Positions 36,501-50,400 are shown, counted from the stretch's first letter. The stretch: 64,000 bases of DNA from Membranipora membranacea (GCA_914767715.1 OU612069.1:2230001-2294000), one strand, 5' to 3'. Notes: generated from the sequence alone by a model not told the origin. Program-made: numbers and translations.

Positions 36501-37492
36501 AACAAGTTGGCCTAAATTAATGACAGGTGTATTACCAATGAGACTTGCAAACGGGAAGTTCTACCTAGTACACTTTTATGATTTCATTTCCTTTCCTCCC
36601 AAACTTTGTCTTTCTCAGAATAGTTGCAAGTTTCACTATGATGTCACAAATCCTAGCTAGAGATACTGAAAGGTGTATAAATGATATCCAAATTGGGAAA
36701 GGCTTGGCAAGAAAAACTAGATTTAAGATGATTTTGCAGCTTCAAGTTAGTTTCTCGACTAATAGAATCGACCTGATGTCTGTTTTTTTGTAAGTTTGAG
36801 CAAAATTTCCATTGTTGAGTTGCCCTCCCCCAAAAGGGAATTCCTCTGTTGGTTACTACTGTAATTTATCCGAACCTGTGCATGTTTACACAAAGAACAT
36901 TAACAATTTGAGACAGGAATATTGATCTTGGGGCCTTCTTCATATATATGCAAATATCTCTTCCAGGTGGTAAGGATATAGCTGATTACACAAGAATAGC
37001 TCCACCGAATAGTTTTATTCATGTGAGAAATTTCACTTCCCCTAAACACTTAGCCGATCATCTCAAATATGTGGCTAGCAACGATGAGGCTTTCAATTAT
37101 TATCACCAATGGAGGAACGAGTATGAGTTGGAGAGAGTTAACAAACTTGGTATGTATCGATATATAGGAATATTGAATATTGTCTATAGATAATTTTACC
37201 ACATTGAAACCACCACTTCGCATTTGATACTAAAGAAGTTGTTGCCTCACTATTCAGAAAAAATAGATTGTCATGCTTGCTAGAAAATCTCTGCTCTTAT
37301 TATTTAAATTGCTTTGTAGAGAGAAAGTTGTGTTATCTCTGTATGCTGGCACACGAGAGACCGCCTGCAATCTGGAACTCTTTCAGTAAAGACTTTACAG
37401 ACAAAGACTGTACAAATCTACTAGAGCCCGAGAACTACTGTACATACTATAATATGAGCTGTAGCAATACTGTACATACTACAATAATATGA
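33571..37492 (+). CDS. GT10 alpha-1,3-fucosyltransferase-like type II membrane protein
   Basis: Three exons, 33571-34666, 36967-37149 and 37320-37492, join in frame to 483 residues. The family transfers fucose from GDP-fucose in alpha-1,3 linkage to GlcNAc-containing glycans in the Golgi lumen. Seen here: a basic cytosolic tail (KKR); a single hydrophobic anchor around residues 24-45 (IFMVLIAAAI); the acceptor-side block WFVSNC near residue 267; the GT10 signature FYLSFENNACRDYITEKLWK near 329-348, followed by PIVLGG across the first splice; IHVRNFTSP; and a C-terminal CYLCMLAHE cysteine pair typical of the family. I start at the ATG at 33571, which gives a normal type II layout. An in-frame ATG at 33508 would add 21 residues encoded by repeat DNA. 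Intron 1 is 2.3 kb. I cannot assign a vertebrate FUT number. Confidence 0.92.
34667..36966 (+). other. fucosyltransferase intron 1 contents
   Basis: 2.3 kb of intron. The stretch 35817-35945 is a dispersed repeat that recurs in direct orientation at 59975-60100 (shared CATAACACAG, TGGGCTTGTT, AGCTGATTAG and AGAAACA). Near 35510-35580 there is an imperfect inverted ATACATTTTGCGTATATGTC. No exon-like frame with family motifs is seen. Confidence 0.5.
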
Positions 37493-38468
37493 GCTGTAGC
37501 AGTACTGTAAATACTAGAATATGAGCCGTTGTAGTGCCTTAAAAAATGTGGTTGTGTGTTTATGTTTATGTTTGTGGTTTATGATAAGCTGGAATCAAAA
37601 CTATACAGTAGTATAAATTGAATTTTTTTTTATGCACAACCCCATTCCAAGTTTTATCGCCAAAGTCAATTAATTTCATTATTGGGAATTTTCCAGGTGT
37701 TATGACACTAGTACTGCCTCGAAATCTCTGCTGGTCAGAAAATCCACAATAAGTGTATGTATAATTCAACTTTTTTAATTTGATGTGACATAATCACGCT
37801 GCGCAGTGTTCCGTGTTGGTATTTGGTTGCTTTTATGCTGCCTCATGACTATTTCTGTTCAAAATCATGTTTGCCCGCCATATTTGTGCAAATTTTCTTG
37901 AAAGCAGCTTACTCTGACGTTTAGTTTATACTCAGGCAGTCAGGTGCTTTGTTTGTTTGAACATCTTATTGTACAATATGGTGTCTCTTAATAAGCAAAA
38001 CTTTATCTCTGCTCGTTGTTGGATAACTATCAAAACATACATCAGACTTCAAAAACACGTCGTAAAAAGACAGGGCAGGAAAGTCTTGATTATGGTTGAT
38101 CAAATTATTTGGGGTACCTAGATCCTTTGTGCATGGCTTGGTGATTGACAACAGCATATGTTGTACATCACATGCGAAAAATCAATCAATTCCCAGGGGC
38201 TGAATTTTGAGGGAGCAACTCTTTTATCTCAGATACAACATGTTAGGCCAGAAGCAGCCTAGCTCTAAGTGCTCTAAAAAAAAATGGGTATATGAGAATA
38301 TAAATGTTTCTAGGGTAAAAAAGGGTGCTGAATTAACAAATAAGGGTGTACCCGGTTGTATCAGTCATTGTCAGCGGCAGCATCTCACAAATGTTTCACA
38401 AAATCACTTTTAGTTAGTGAAAATTGTAGTATTTTTTGTTACAGTCAACAAGAACTTTTATTATTTGG

Positions 38469-40890
38469 TCACTCATTTTCCTCATCCTCATCATCCTCGT
38501 CTCCGCCAGCCGCCTCCTCCTCCTCATCAAGACTGTTCTCTCTGAAAGCTGTATTTGCAGCTTGCTTCAAAGCAAGTGCTGTTTCGAGCCTAATAATTGA
38601 GTCATAGCTGCAAGAATGACCAACTCCATGAATAAGTTTGGCTAGCAATTTAGACCCAGTCATATGCCTCACTGTTAGGCCGATGGCTAAAGACTTTGGA
38701 GTAACAGCAGCACCTTTGGAGCTTAGCTGTACAATGTCTTGGGCTAAGCTGAGAATTTTTAGGCGAACAGAGGCGTCCCAATTATAGTAGGTGTTCCAGT
38801 CACAGACCACATCAGCATGACCTGTCGTCATAGCTAGAAAATTAAATAGTGGTGGCGGAACAAATTCGACACAGGCCTCAGCGTTAAGGTTGTCTGCAGT
38901 AGGTGGCCAGGGGATCTCGACTTTTTTGGTTTGATCTATATAAAAACGGAGTGAAATTGCTGCCTGATTGAGTTGATATTGATTGGATTGGGTTACACTA
39001 TTGAAAGGGATTTCCTCATCACATGAGCTGGCAGTGTCGACCTCGCTCAAGAGGCTGGATGTGTTTGTGAGTACTGATGTATCAGTCACTAAATCAGTCA
39101 AAACTGCATTGCTGCTCGTCACTATATCACCATGAGAGGGATCAGAGGCTTGATGAAAACTAAGGCGGCCTTTAAACTCTCTCTTCAGGCGGTAGACAAA
39201 AGCTTTTCGGCTGTAAAAAGATGATATTTTTGTCTTAAAGCACAATACATGTAAGTCCGAGGAAGAAAAAGATTTTGACATAACTTTTCATATTTTTTTA
39301 ATAAATCCTAATCTAACAAGGCCAAAGTTTGATCAATGCATTTGAGTGTTCTCAAAACCGCAGGTTGATAATGCTTGCACAATGCAACTTCAACCTGGGA
39401 ACCCCAGTCTCGCAAGATTTTATCGCCCTGATCTCACTGGGAATTCCAAGAAATTGCATTGTGGAATACTAGTATATATAAATATATATCATAGTCTTAC
39501 CTGGTCTCATCTTCTCTGTTATCTCTACGTAGTTTATTATATAAGCCAAGTAAATCAGATACAGTGTAAGAACCCTTCTCGCGCTCTATCTTTGAGCTAA
39601 CCAGGTCCTCAAGTTGTCGCCATGATGCAGATCTCACAAAGCGAGCTTTTGATTTAGATCTAAAAGAAATTGGTATAACAATTTTCAGCACTTCATATGA
39701 ACTCATCTCTACGCCCAAGTGAACTTGTTAACAATTTTCAAAGAGGGACAGCATAGGAATGTAACACACATAATGTTGAGCCAGACAAATGACGATGATA
39801 AGTGGCAAACAGATTTTATAGTTTTTACCTGAGCTGGTTCGTAACAGTTGCGATATAATTCTTGTGGCATGCACGATGATATCTCATTTCACGGGCAACA
39901 GGATCTCCTAACTGAAAACTTGACAACAGCTTTGTGTCATTCTTGGCTTCTGCGGCAGGAAGTAAACCCCCTAAATAGAAGGATAATATTTTTGAAAGCT
40001 GGCTCTCTCACTGATATATCATTCGTCTCCAGATAGTTATGATTGATGCAGCTTAGATCATACAACACATGTAATTGAAAAAGTTCCCTCAATTAATCAA
40101 CAATTCAACCCTACAGAGTCTGCAGAAGGCAGAATAAAACCTGAGATTATGATGTAGCAGTTTATTGTACTTACCAGCATCTAAAGTCTCAGCTCTAGAG
40201 GTCGGTAGTTTCTTGCGGTTTTTGTACTTCTCCTTATTACATATGACACAGGTAGAAGAGAATGTCTGAGGCTTACTAGTACTCGGTTCTGAAGACCTGA
40301 GTTTCTTTGGGCTCGGCAAATTGGCTCCATCCTCATTCTTAAAAACAGGAAATTATTAGAGCAGGGTCAATGAGTAGCAATTACAAGGGTCAATCAATCA
40401 AGACTGAAAAAAATTGAAGGCATCTCAGATTTTCCAACTATGATTTAATTCAGTGTTGTGATCATTCTGTGATAAATAATAGAGTTCTATCAAGGAGTAA
40501 AAGTCTTTTACTCCTTGATAGAACTCTCTTATTTATCACAGAATGATCTTCTTGGCCCAAACACTATCTCTGACTGAGAGCAACGTCACACAAAGTCTCA
40601 TATCGGTTCAAACAAAGCAACACAAGGTGGTCTTCCATACAGCACCGTGGTCATCAATTAATACCTTGAGAGTAAATCCTGAATCATGAGCATGTTCTAT
40701 ACATACCTTTCTCTTCATGGCACTTTCCTTGGCTCTTTCTAGCTTGGATTTAGAAAATCTGAACATACAAAGACGATGGTATTTATAGGTACTACATTCA
40801 TCCATTCCATTGTCATTGTCAATAGATTTTTGGCAATGAAGCATTCCGGCTCTTTCCCAGTTTTCACCCACTCTTTAGCCACATATTTGA
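38469..40890 (-). CDS. multi-exon protein of a transposon-associated family
   Basis: Minus-strand exons: about 40890-40707, 40337-40175, 39970-39829, 39659-39501, 39210-38469. The last four junctions keep frame. Features: KYHRLCMFRFSKSKLERA; a CVICNKEKY zinc-knuckle-like motif; MRYHRACHKNY; a Ser/Thr-rich middle; IGLTVRHMTGSKLLAKLIHG; GHSCSYDSIIRLETALA; and a very acidic end (DEEEEAAGGDEDDEDEENE). This arrangement of spaced YH..C motifs, then VRHMTGSK.L and LGHS.SYD, resembles large uncharacterised protein families that are highly multiplied in cnidarian and other invertebrate genomes, usually taken as mobile-element products. Known full-length relatives run on after the SYD block, so this copy may be truncated and capped by an acidic tail. 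The first exon may hold a frame break near 40860. It lies wholly inside an insertion private to the right duplication arm. Confidence 0.6.
40460..40548. repeat. 44-bp hairpin in an intron of the transposon-derived gene
   Basis: The arm 40460-40503 (starts GATCATTCTGTGATAAATAA) and the arm 40505-40548 are reverse complements with one mismatch in 44 and a one-base spacer. It is probably the end of a small fold-back element. Confidence 0.9.
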
Positions 40891-41469
40891 GTTCAGCAAG
40901 GCTGACAAAACAACACTCTCGGCTGCTTCATCTACTTTCTCATAGTGAATAATACACTCCATAATGTTAGTCAAAGTGATACTGTCATTTTGTTAGACAT
41001 GTATGTTCATGCTTCCTTGTATTATGTCATCTGCTAAAGCATGAGAGTTAAATTTAACAAAGGCTGGGCCTAAGTCAATAGCACCGTACAAAGATGCATT
41101 ATTAATATTTGCTATGTCAATGCCAAATTCAAGTTGATGTGATTGAGTATTTTATAAATAGATTTCTTTATTATCACACTGATGATTGGTCCTCTATACA
41201 AGTAGGTCAGCTTGAGGATTTATGTTCTCTTCATTTAAATTGAAAACGAATTGCCATTTATTTTCAAAATATGACCACTACAACTGGGTACACCCGGTGA
41301 ATTTTACAGAACATATATTGATGTAGTATAAAAAGTGATCAGAATCCTGCCATCAAATATTGTCCGTGCCATAACAACTTAGGCTATAGCTGCTTCTGGC
41401 CTATGTCTTTAGTGAGTCAAACGCTGTTCTTAGGCCTTCTCTAGTAAAATCTCCTCATGGACTGCCGAG

Positions 41470-42900
41470 CAGCATCTCATTACATCACTTCCAGCCCTCA
41501 GTGCACATAAACAATCTATTTCCAATCCAGCAGATTGTCACATTCCCGACAAGAGAGGATAGAAAACTCGACCTCATATTCACAGACATAGAGGATTACG
41601 AAGCCAGTGGCTGAATCAAGGAACCACCAATACTGACTAACGATCATTGTGCGATTTCTGTGCAAGCAAATGACCGCATTCCTAAATACCAGTCTGTCAC
41701 AAAAAGGTAATAACGCCTCAATCCAAGATAGCAATAACAGTGATATCCCCTATTGGAAAGGCCGCTGAGGTGATGCCGATCAAGAAAACCAAGACGCCAA
41801 CACGATCAGTCTACTGTTCCACCTAGGCAAGGTGACCGAAAAGATCATGGCGCAACATCTCAGGTCAGCGCTACCACCATTGACCAACCAATTTGGGTAC
41901 ACGCTACCCTTGGGAAGGACTGATGCTGTAATCAAATTCACAGATGTTATCAACAAGTTAGACAACAAGAACACATTGGGTGTCAGCGCACTTTTACTCG
42001 ACTTCTCAAAACCTTTGACAAAATGCACCCAAACATCGCTGTTGAGAAAATGCAATCATCAAACTCATTCGTAGCTTCCTCTCCGACAGAACCCAATTCA
42101 TCAAGTACCGAAGCTACAAATTATCACAGCTGCCCCGTTATATCAGAGTACCGCAAGCGACAATCCTAGGACCAATGCTATGGAATATCTATATAAACGA
42201 TCTAACACATGATACCTCGTTTATTAAATAAGCGGATGATTCCAAATTATATTCTGTACTAAGCAAAGTGCAAAGAAGAATAGCTCACTTTACCTCACAC
42301 AATGCAAACATATCACTGCAATCAGATGATCAATTACAACAGGCACCCAATTACGCTGCCAGTTGGTGTGATACAAACAAAATGTTGCTCAACGCTGCAA
42401 GTCAACCTCTATCTTTTTCCAACCCAGAAAAGGATTACCAGAAGCCAACTGATGACGAATGAGTCAGCAGTATCAAACGGAGACACAGTGAAACTGCCAG
42501 GGGTAACCTTCGATGACCACAATCTCTTTTTTGCACTCATGTCGATGCTTTAATCAACTGATGCCGACCAACTTTTCATGCCATTGTTAAGCTGAGAAAT
42601 TTGGGGTCAGCTCTCCAATCAAGACCATGAAAGGCTAGAGAAATACCAGAGACTCTGTCTACGAGTAATGCTGCCAAACCATGCCAACAGTGATTGACCC
42701 TGAGCAGTAAGCTGGGTCGAAGATATGTCCTGCTCAGCATACTTTGTCTCCGTTATACGAACAAAGTTCAGTTCCATGTCACTAACCCGCAACATATCTA
42801 CACGGCCGTTGGTAGAACATTGACACACAGTGGCAGGCAGATCAAATCGAAATCAACAACAGCACTGCGATCTAAGTCACTATTCCAGAGATTTTTGTAA
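41470..42900 (+). mobile_element. decayed non-LTR retrotransposon (endonuclease and RT remnants)
   Basis: In shifting plus-strand frames the sequence reads an endonuclease tail (QIVTFPTREDRKLDLIF near 41530-41590), RT fingers (SALLLDFSKP near 41985-42015), the GxPQGTILGP region in broken form near 42150-42180, a degenerate YADD region near 42225, and a C-terminal part up to 42900. Many stops and shifts interrupt it. It shares the 4.7-kb insertion in the right arm with the transposon-derived gene. Confidence 0.75.
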
Positions 42901-43394
42901 TGTAATTCATTATTTTTTCAATATTATTTAGAGTGCACATTTTTACTATGTACATGTATCAATGTATCAGATATTTAAGTATTGTATACCTTGCATTATC
43001 AACCTTGTGCATCTCCAATACAGTAAACATGATCTTATGTGTTCTCCGGAGTTTTGATCAGTAATGAAGTCGATAACCATAACAAAACGTTGTCAGTTTT
43101 GGTATTTTGGCATAATTGGTGTGTTTGCGCTGTTGTGCACCTCAATTCAATAATACAGATTTTACTGGATATACACGGCTTTCATGCTATATAAATTGTG
43201 GGTCAATTAATGAAAATAATGACAGGAAAAATAATACCAACCATTTATGTTAACACATAATATCACTCCTTTAGTCAATCGCTTGCAACTGAGGTACAGA
43301 TTACATGTCACAGCTAACAAACTTTTGTACCTTATTGGTTTAAACAGTTGAATTGGGCAAAGCAGCTAAATGATTTAAACATCAAAACATTTAC

Positions 43395-43427
43395 AGCTTC
43401 ACACACAACAACAACAACAACACACAC

Positions 43428-43463
<36 letters not shown>

Positions 43464-43640
43464 CACACACACACACACACAACAACAACAACAACAACAC
43501 ACACACACACCAACAACAACACACACACAACAACAACAACAACAACACACACACACACACAACAACAACAAACACACAACAACAACAACAACAACAACAC
43601 ATATACACACACAACAACAAAAACACACACACACACACAA
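43395..43640. repeat. compound (CA)n / (CAA)n microsatellite
   Basis: About 245 bp of alternating CACACA and CAACAA blocks in the right arm, just after the end of the CUB/EGF pseudogene. The long cysteine/valine or glutamine/threonine frames on both strands come from this composition and are not genes. Confidence 0.97.
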
Positions 43641-44399
43641 CAACAATTATTATCATTAATCATTCATCGTCATTGAGATGAAGGCTCTGACATTTATAGT
43701 AATTGATTTATGGCAGCTCAATTTTTCATACATGAATTTCGTCTCATTCTTGCTCTGAGACAGCGTTGTAGGGTCTTGTACCACCTACTCTGCTTTGGCT
43801 TCATAGGCATCCCTTACATATGTACCAGAAGATGGTAATAATGGGTAAGAAGCATACACATGCTCTCTCTCTCTCTCTCTTTCAAAGTAATCCGCTAGTA
43901 TTATATCATACTCGTCTTCACACTGTCCTTGCTGGTGATGGTTGCTGTTATTTGGTTTCCGCTGAGAGGTAGACATATTTTTTCCTGTAGTTACGGGATC
44001 TTAATTGATCTCACCCAGGTGCATTCACTCGAGGTCTGTCTGCTCTTCCTAATTTTCCTAATAATATAAATAATATAATATAATAATATAAAAATGAAAG
44101 CATAATTGAATAATTCTTATTTAAAGTTATTGCTAAAGAATACTTTCTGGTAAGGCTTGCAATGGGTTGACGGTCTCACAAAACAAAACCTTTGAAACAA
44201 GATCAATTGATATATTTTTCCTCTATCCTTGGCACTGAAATCCGTTGCTAATTGATTACTTGTGTTTGCATAAAACGATCACTGCTGCGATAATTGCTAT
44301 TACAATAATAACACTGGAGGGTAGGGCTGATGCGATCACTATGGCTGACACTGTTACAGGCGGTGGATGGCTACCCTGGCCAGAAGCTGGAAATATTAA

Positions 44400-46370
44400 A
44401 ACATCATAATAAACATGCATGATTTTAACTGGCCCCCTATGCGTTAGGAGAAGTGGCTTTCAACACAGCAGATCAGATTGGCAATTAAAACTTGCTGGAA
44501 TCTAACTGTTCCTTTATTAAAGTCCCTCGACCGGTATATAAGGGCCAGTCAATGTAAAGCGATCACCCAGCCATATCAAATTCAAATGGGGTTAGCAGCA
44601 TTCAAATTCCTCCTGCTTTTTCGGAATTAAGAGGAGTCGCAGTGAATTATTTTTAATGGGAATCAGACAAGCTGATGCGGAATTGTGTGATACACATGCC
44701 CAATAAATTTTCATTCCAATAATGGCATTGGAAAGTGGTGAAAATATGACTAATGTCATACGAAATTGCCCAGTTCCGATGATTTCAAAACATCCGCTTC
44801 AAAATATACGAGCTCTTATTGGTCAATTTTGACGTTATGATTTATGGTTTTAGAGGTTGCCTAGATACCGTTGTCAAGATTGAAATTGACCGTTGTAATT
44901 AAACCCTATAATCCCAAGTGTGATGAGCCAACACAACAATAGCTATATCATAGCTTCTATTCAACTTTATTTATGGGTGTCTGCGAATCACAATTTCTTA
45001 TATAACACACTTGACCACTTGAGAACGCAACGTGGACTGGCTGTTAGAGGCGGAGACCAAGGCCATTCTCCGCCTCTAATTACATTGATCAGCCAATGGT
45101 CTTGCCTGTCACTTCACATGATTAATCCCCGTGCACCCCCTTCGATTCCTACCTCTTTAATCGTCGGATTTGAGTAAACTATGATGCTGCGTGTAAAAAC
45201 TGTAAATAATGACAATAGTTAATAATAATGGATAATAAATGTGTTATGCAATTAATTGTGAGGTAGATCAAATGCTGAACATAAAAAGTATAAAAGGTTT
45301 GAACATCAAATGATAAAGGATTAATATCTGTCAGCGGAGATGAAGACAAACCTCTGTAGTCTCTTGTATACGTTGTCAGTAGTATTCTTTGGTAGCTTGT
45401 TTGATATGACAAACGATAGATAAAATGACAGCGATCTGTGTCAAGTGAGCACTGTTTAGTAAACTGAATTCTAGATGAGTAAGTCAGTACATTTATGGTG
45501 GTTGTTGTTACTGTACCAGGATTATTGAATCATCAAAAATACCGTAAAACCTCACCTATAAGTCACCGGACTTATAAGTGAATCACCCCCCTCAGAAAAA
45601 ATTAAAATGCTCCAGTTATAAGACACCCCACAGCTATAAGACACCCCACAGCTATAAGACACCGTGTCTTATAAGTGAATCATATCAGTAGTTGATGTTT
45701 GGAAGCTCTCCATCATTGAATCAATTCCCTTGCAGTCTTGTCAAGGTTGTTATTCTTTTCAATACTTCCAGTTTCTGCTGAATGGTGTATGAGGTTCTTG
45801 GCATGTTTTATTTATTTTGAAAGACTGTGAGAGAGATATGATATGCTGATTGTTGAAAACTTTGAATTTTGTGGCACACATTCACTCACTACAAATGAGT
45901 AGTTTTGGGGAAAAAGCTGCCCTCAGTGGGTTTTGAACTCACAACTTCATGATTACGAGTCGCACGCTTTACCTCAGCTGCGGTGATTATAATTGGTTTT
46001 AGTTCAAGCTAAATATAAAAATGCTTCAAATGATAGTCGCGTCTATATGCTACTCTCTTACAGCCGCCTTCACTTCTAAATCGCGCGATCTATAGGTGAG
46101 GGATTACGTAATAAAAAATGTAAAAATAGGGCTTGATAGTGTCACAATGTTTGGAAGTTGATTCACACTGGACAATGAGACCCAAGAACAAGGCTAACAT
46201 AACCGGACATACCGAGGCAGCCACTCCACTGTAACAGCTGTGGTCACACAAAGGACTGCAAATCACCCAGAGATGTGCGGACAGTAATGATTCAACATGT
46301 TTTGCAATTGGGAATCAAAACACTAAAATAAAGCTGTTTCGCTGTTTTGTGTTAAATGTAAATAAAAGGT
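44400..46370. other. insertion in the pseudogene intron; unknown repeats
   Basis: About 2 kb with no match in the left arm, between the membrane-helix and stalk exons of the pseudogene. It includes a 15-bp-arm palindrome (TTAGAGGCGGAGA / TCTCCGCCTCTAA) near 45046-45081. At 45543-45690 there are tandem CACCCCACAGCTATAAGA units flanked by CTTATAAGTGAATCA, and at 45905-45985 a tRNA-like B box on the minus strand (GAGTTCAAAACCCAC). No coding frame is recognised. Confidence 0.5.
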
Positions 46371-47094
46371 GAATGATCATGTAAGAGAACAGATACTTGT
46401 TTACAATGATGATGTATTGAAAGTAGATCATTTCGGACACATGTATAATCAATCACTAGAAAAGGATATGCTAGTCATTTGACTCACTCACAGTCCAACC
46501 AGAGCACCGCATGATCCATACCTACCCAGTACCCACTAGAGGAGTATTTATTAGCCAGGGTGTGAATGAGAAAAATTATGGCTAGCTGAGAAGGGAGTAT
46601 GTAAAATGAAAAGAGATTAGGTCAAAAAATTAAATTTTCCAGACCTGTGTGAAATGCCACACTTTTCTTGCTGCGATAACTTTACTCTTCTTTTTAGAGT
46701 ATATGGCATAATCAGTTAAATCACCAAACAATGGAAACACCACTTGATATTAGATGGTAATTATGGGTACCAGCATTTCATATATATTCAAGTGTGAATC
46801 CTTTAAAGGGCAACCAAGGTTTCAAACAAGTTCTCATTGATGGCCATTGATTAATAGCAGATTGCACCTTCTGCATGGGGAAAAAGACAAAATATAATTC
46901 GGATGATTATTCAGCCAGAATTCTTGTGAAACATTTCTTCCATCAGGTACTCAAACTCAGCTAAAAGAGAATACCACATAGCAGTTTCCTGTTCCTGTTA
47001 TTATTTAGCCTGTGCTCTATAATTATTACAGCAAAGTCTTGGAACCTCCCAGGGGCGTATATTCTAAAAAATTTCACTCACTGACTTTTCAGAG

Positions 47095-47430
47095 ATGAGC
47101 ATAATAATCGGGCGCAGCCCGATCCACACGCCATAGGCGTGGCGAGGAGGGTGTGGGAGGGGCGCTTAAGCGCCCTCCCACCACGGAAATTTTTGCATAT
47201 CGGTAGCAAAATAGTGCAAGCAGAGAGGTATTTCAATAGCTCACTGAGCTGTTGGGTACTTTCAGAAAACAACTCAATAGCAGTAGAAGATTACGGTAAA
47301 AATGCTCCAGTTATAAAGCACCCATTTGAAAAAAACTGACCATGATGGGATTCGAACCCACAACTATCTTATTAACAGTGAGTATTAGGCAGACGCTCTA
47401 CACACTGAGCTATTCAGCCACTCACGGGAA
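47095..47430 (-). mobile_element. GC-rich hairpin element plus tRNA-like SINE head
   Basis: 47120-47190 is a nested set of hairpins (CGGGCGCAGCCCG, CACGCCATAGGCGTG, GGGAGGGGCGC/GCGCCCTCCC), related in layout to 9260-9300. At 47425-47340 the minus strand reads GGCTGAATAGCTCAGTG (A box), then GGGTTCGAATCCCATC (B box). The stem ends do not pair as in a functional tRNA. Both parts are absent from the left arm. Confidence 0.5.
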
Positions 47431-50400
47431 CCCGTGGGCCGTGAGTGCTAATATACGCCACTGGAACCTCCCCTAAAGCTAAACTGAAGTGTTACCCAGC
47501 TTAGAGTCAGCAACTACATTGAGTTTTGCATCGTAATGCATCGTAATGCACAAAGCTGATGCTGCCAAGCACATTATTTGCTACCCATTAATGCATTGCT
47601 GCGAAACCTTGGTTGCCCTTTAATACCTGTTGTTGTGACATCTGTTTCTAGTGTTTCTGTATCTCTAGTGGGTAGGATAGTAGGCTCTGCCAATATTGGT
47701 ACAGCACCAACAGTTAGGTAATATGATGGAGAAGATCTCAACGAAACTAAAGCAGTAAAAGAGATGGAGATAAAATGTCAAGCTTTAGTTTTATCTGGCA
47801 GAAGAGAATGGAGAAGAAAGTTTATAGAGTTGACTGATGTACACCTTTTCTTGCCAAAAGCTCTTCTTTATATCAAGAGACATACAGAGACATTCTCATC
47901 ATACTGACCATGATACTCACCATGATACTCAAGCAGAAACCCTTCACCAACAAACTGACTATTTGTCACAAATGTAAAAGTCATCCTTGATGATATAAGT
48001 TCCAACTCCCACTTTTGTCTCCTTTCACTACCACATATATTCACATCTGTTGTCAAACCAGCAATGATGAGATGATCATCGCATATCTGCTGATTCCTCA
48101 AATCTTTAGACAGTATAAACATTGTTGCTGTCATGCCTGGCTGTAGTCCAGTCATGGTTAGTGTGGAATTATTATTGTTTCTGTAATTTCGTCCATCCTC
48201 ATATTCTGTGTGCCGATTGGTGCCACCGAAATCTATTGGTCTTTTTACTAAAATATCAAATGGCGTTTAAGGTATTAAGCATTATGTACATTCACTGTAA
48301 ACACTTCAACACAGTGATTATAGGTTAGAGGTCGACAGGATAATTATACAAACAAAATAAAATGAAAGAAAACACAAGTGAATGTATTTCTACACCGAGT
48401 TAATCAGGTGGACTTCCAATTGAAAATACCACACAACCTGGTCTTTTTGGCCACATTCCCAGATTAGATAGGAAGGTCGCTCAATAATTGGTGAACCGAG
48501 TATTCTATGGATCAAAAGTTACCTGATTGGAGACCAACGATGAGAGGATTATGAGCACAAAGCGTTGCGAGGATCTCTCTCAACGTTGTTGAACTTACCT
48601 CTGTATATCAGATGAAATGAGAAAGTATCATAAATTGATTTAAATGAGACTGTTATGTCCACGGAGTTACTTCCACCACTCAACAAGTTATTCTTAATCC
48701 ATCTACCAGTTCCATTGTTCCAATTTCCACAACCACTACTGTGTTTATCTGATTCATAAACCGAGAGGCACGTTGTGCTATGTGAAGAAAAGCAACATCA
48801 CTCTGTGTAATCAGGTAAAAAGAATCTTCCGTCAACTTTGACTTCGATGGAAGATGGGCCTGCTGCAATGAGTGTTACAGTGCACGGTGGTCCACGGAAG
48901 TTCTGAGAGGTGGAAGGATAGTTTGATGATTGTATGAAGCCATAGGAGGATGCCCCGATGACATTTTGATGAGTTTTACACATCGCAGTTGTAGCTCCTA
49001 AAATGACATTTAAGATATGAATTGATTTGTTACTGTCACCTTTAGATACATGAAGTAAAACTGAAACGATATCATGGTTAGTGTCAAAAGTATTATTGTG
49101 TTGGCACGATAAGTGAGTTGTTAAGGTATTTAAAACGAGAACAATCAGATGATCACAACAGGATAATACAACAGATTATACTACAAATAATAATAGTAAA
49201 AATGATGTGGAATGCGAAGGAATAACACTCAAAAGGATATGACTATTTTGTCAGCCTCCTAGAATATGATACATTCAAGGACTATACGGTGGCACTATAG
49301 ATTAGTTATCACTCAAAAGGGGATTTGTTTAGGTGCGTATTGCTGACACCGCATATGCCCTCCACGGCTACTTCAATGGGACGTAGCTCATCAAGAAGCA
49401 GTCACTCTATTCCAGCTGGTACAATAGCTGAACTTGGAAGCAAAAACTAACCTAGGCATTACTTACCTAACTTCTACCCGACTATACTTCTTAGTTATAT
49501 ATCATTTTTACCATTAACTGTATATTGAGCGTATACTACCTCTTATTTTGCTTCAACAGATTTTTTATAACGAAGCTTATATAACTAAAACACAGACATG
49601 GTTTCTACAACCCGAACAACATTATAAAGAGTTTCATTAAAGACTACCCAAAGACCAATGCAAGTCATAGCGAAGCAGTTACTTACGATAAAGTTTTGCC
49701 AGATTTGCACGGTAAACAAATTCAATGTTCTACGTCGCATGAATTATTGATGTGGAAAAAGTGCCTCCATTAAGGGAAGGTAACTCCCGTTCTCTGCATT
49801 ATGATGTCAATGTCTCGCGGAAGTGTCATTATTGAGAGATAAGTTTGCTCAATTTATCATGCATTAAATTAAATCAAGGTGTAGAATAACATGATGCCAA
49901 GATTTTTTAGATCTAAAAAGGGTAGTAAAGTAATATATATAATTGATTCTAAAAATGTTACGAAAAGATTAACCAGTATATTGACATACACCCGGCATAG
50001 CATTTTTGTTTACCTAACCCTGAAGTAGAACCAGAAGCATAAGCAGTCTGTGTAGTAGTTATAATCGCTCCCTTAGCACGGCCAGGCACTATCAGATCTG
50101 GAATGATTGTCAATAACGTCGGTGTAGGCACATACAGATCTGCCTCGATTCTCGGTTCCTTGGTTCTGTCCTGTGCTGTTGGTATGGTCTTTGTGGGTAT
50201 GGTATTTGTCGTTGTTGTCAGCACTGATGGCTCCGTTATTAACATAGCCGACACAGGCTTGGTTTCAGAAGTTGTTGCTGCTGTCCAAGGTGGGGTCGTA
50301 CTAACTGCAGGGGTATGTTGGGTTGTGCCAGCATGGTATGTTATTGTAGAGGGGATCCTGGTGGTAGATGTGGTCACGGGTGCAACAGTTGTGGTCTCTA

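Noticed and set aside
43332-43663. Cys/Val- and Gln/Thr-rich open frames on both strands
   Set aside because: They are translations of a (CA)n/(CAA)n microsatellite in all frames.
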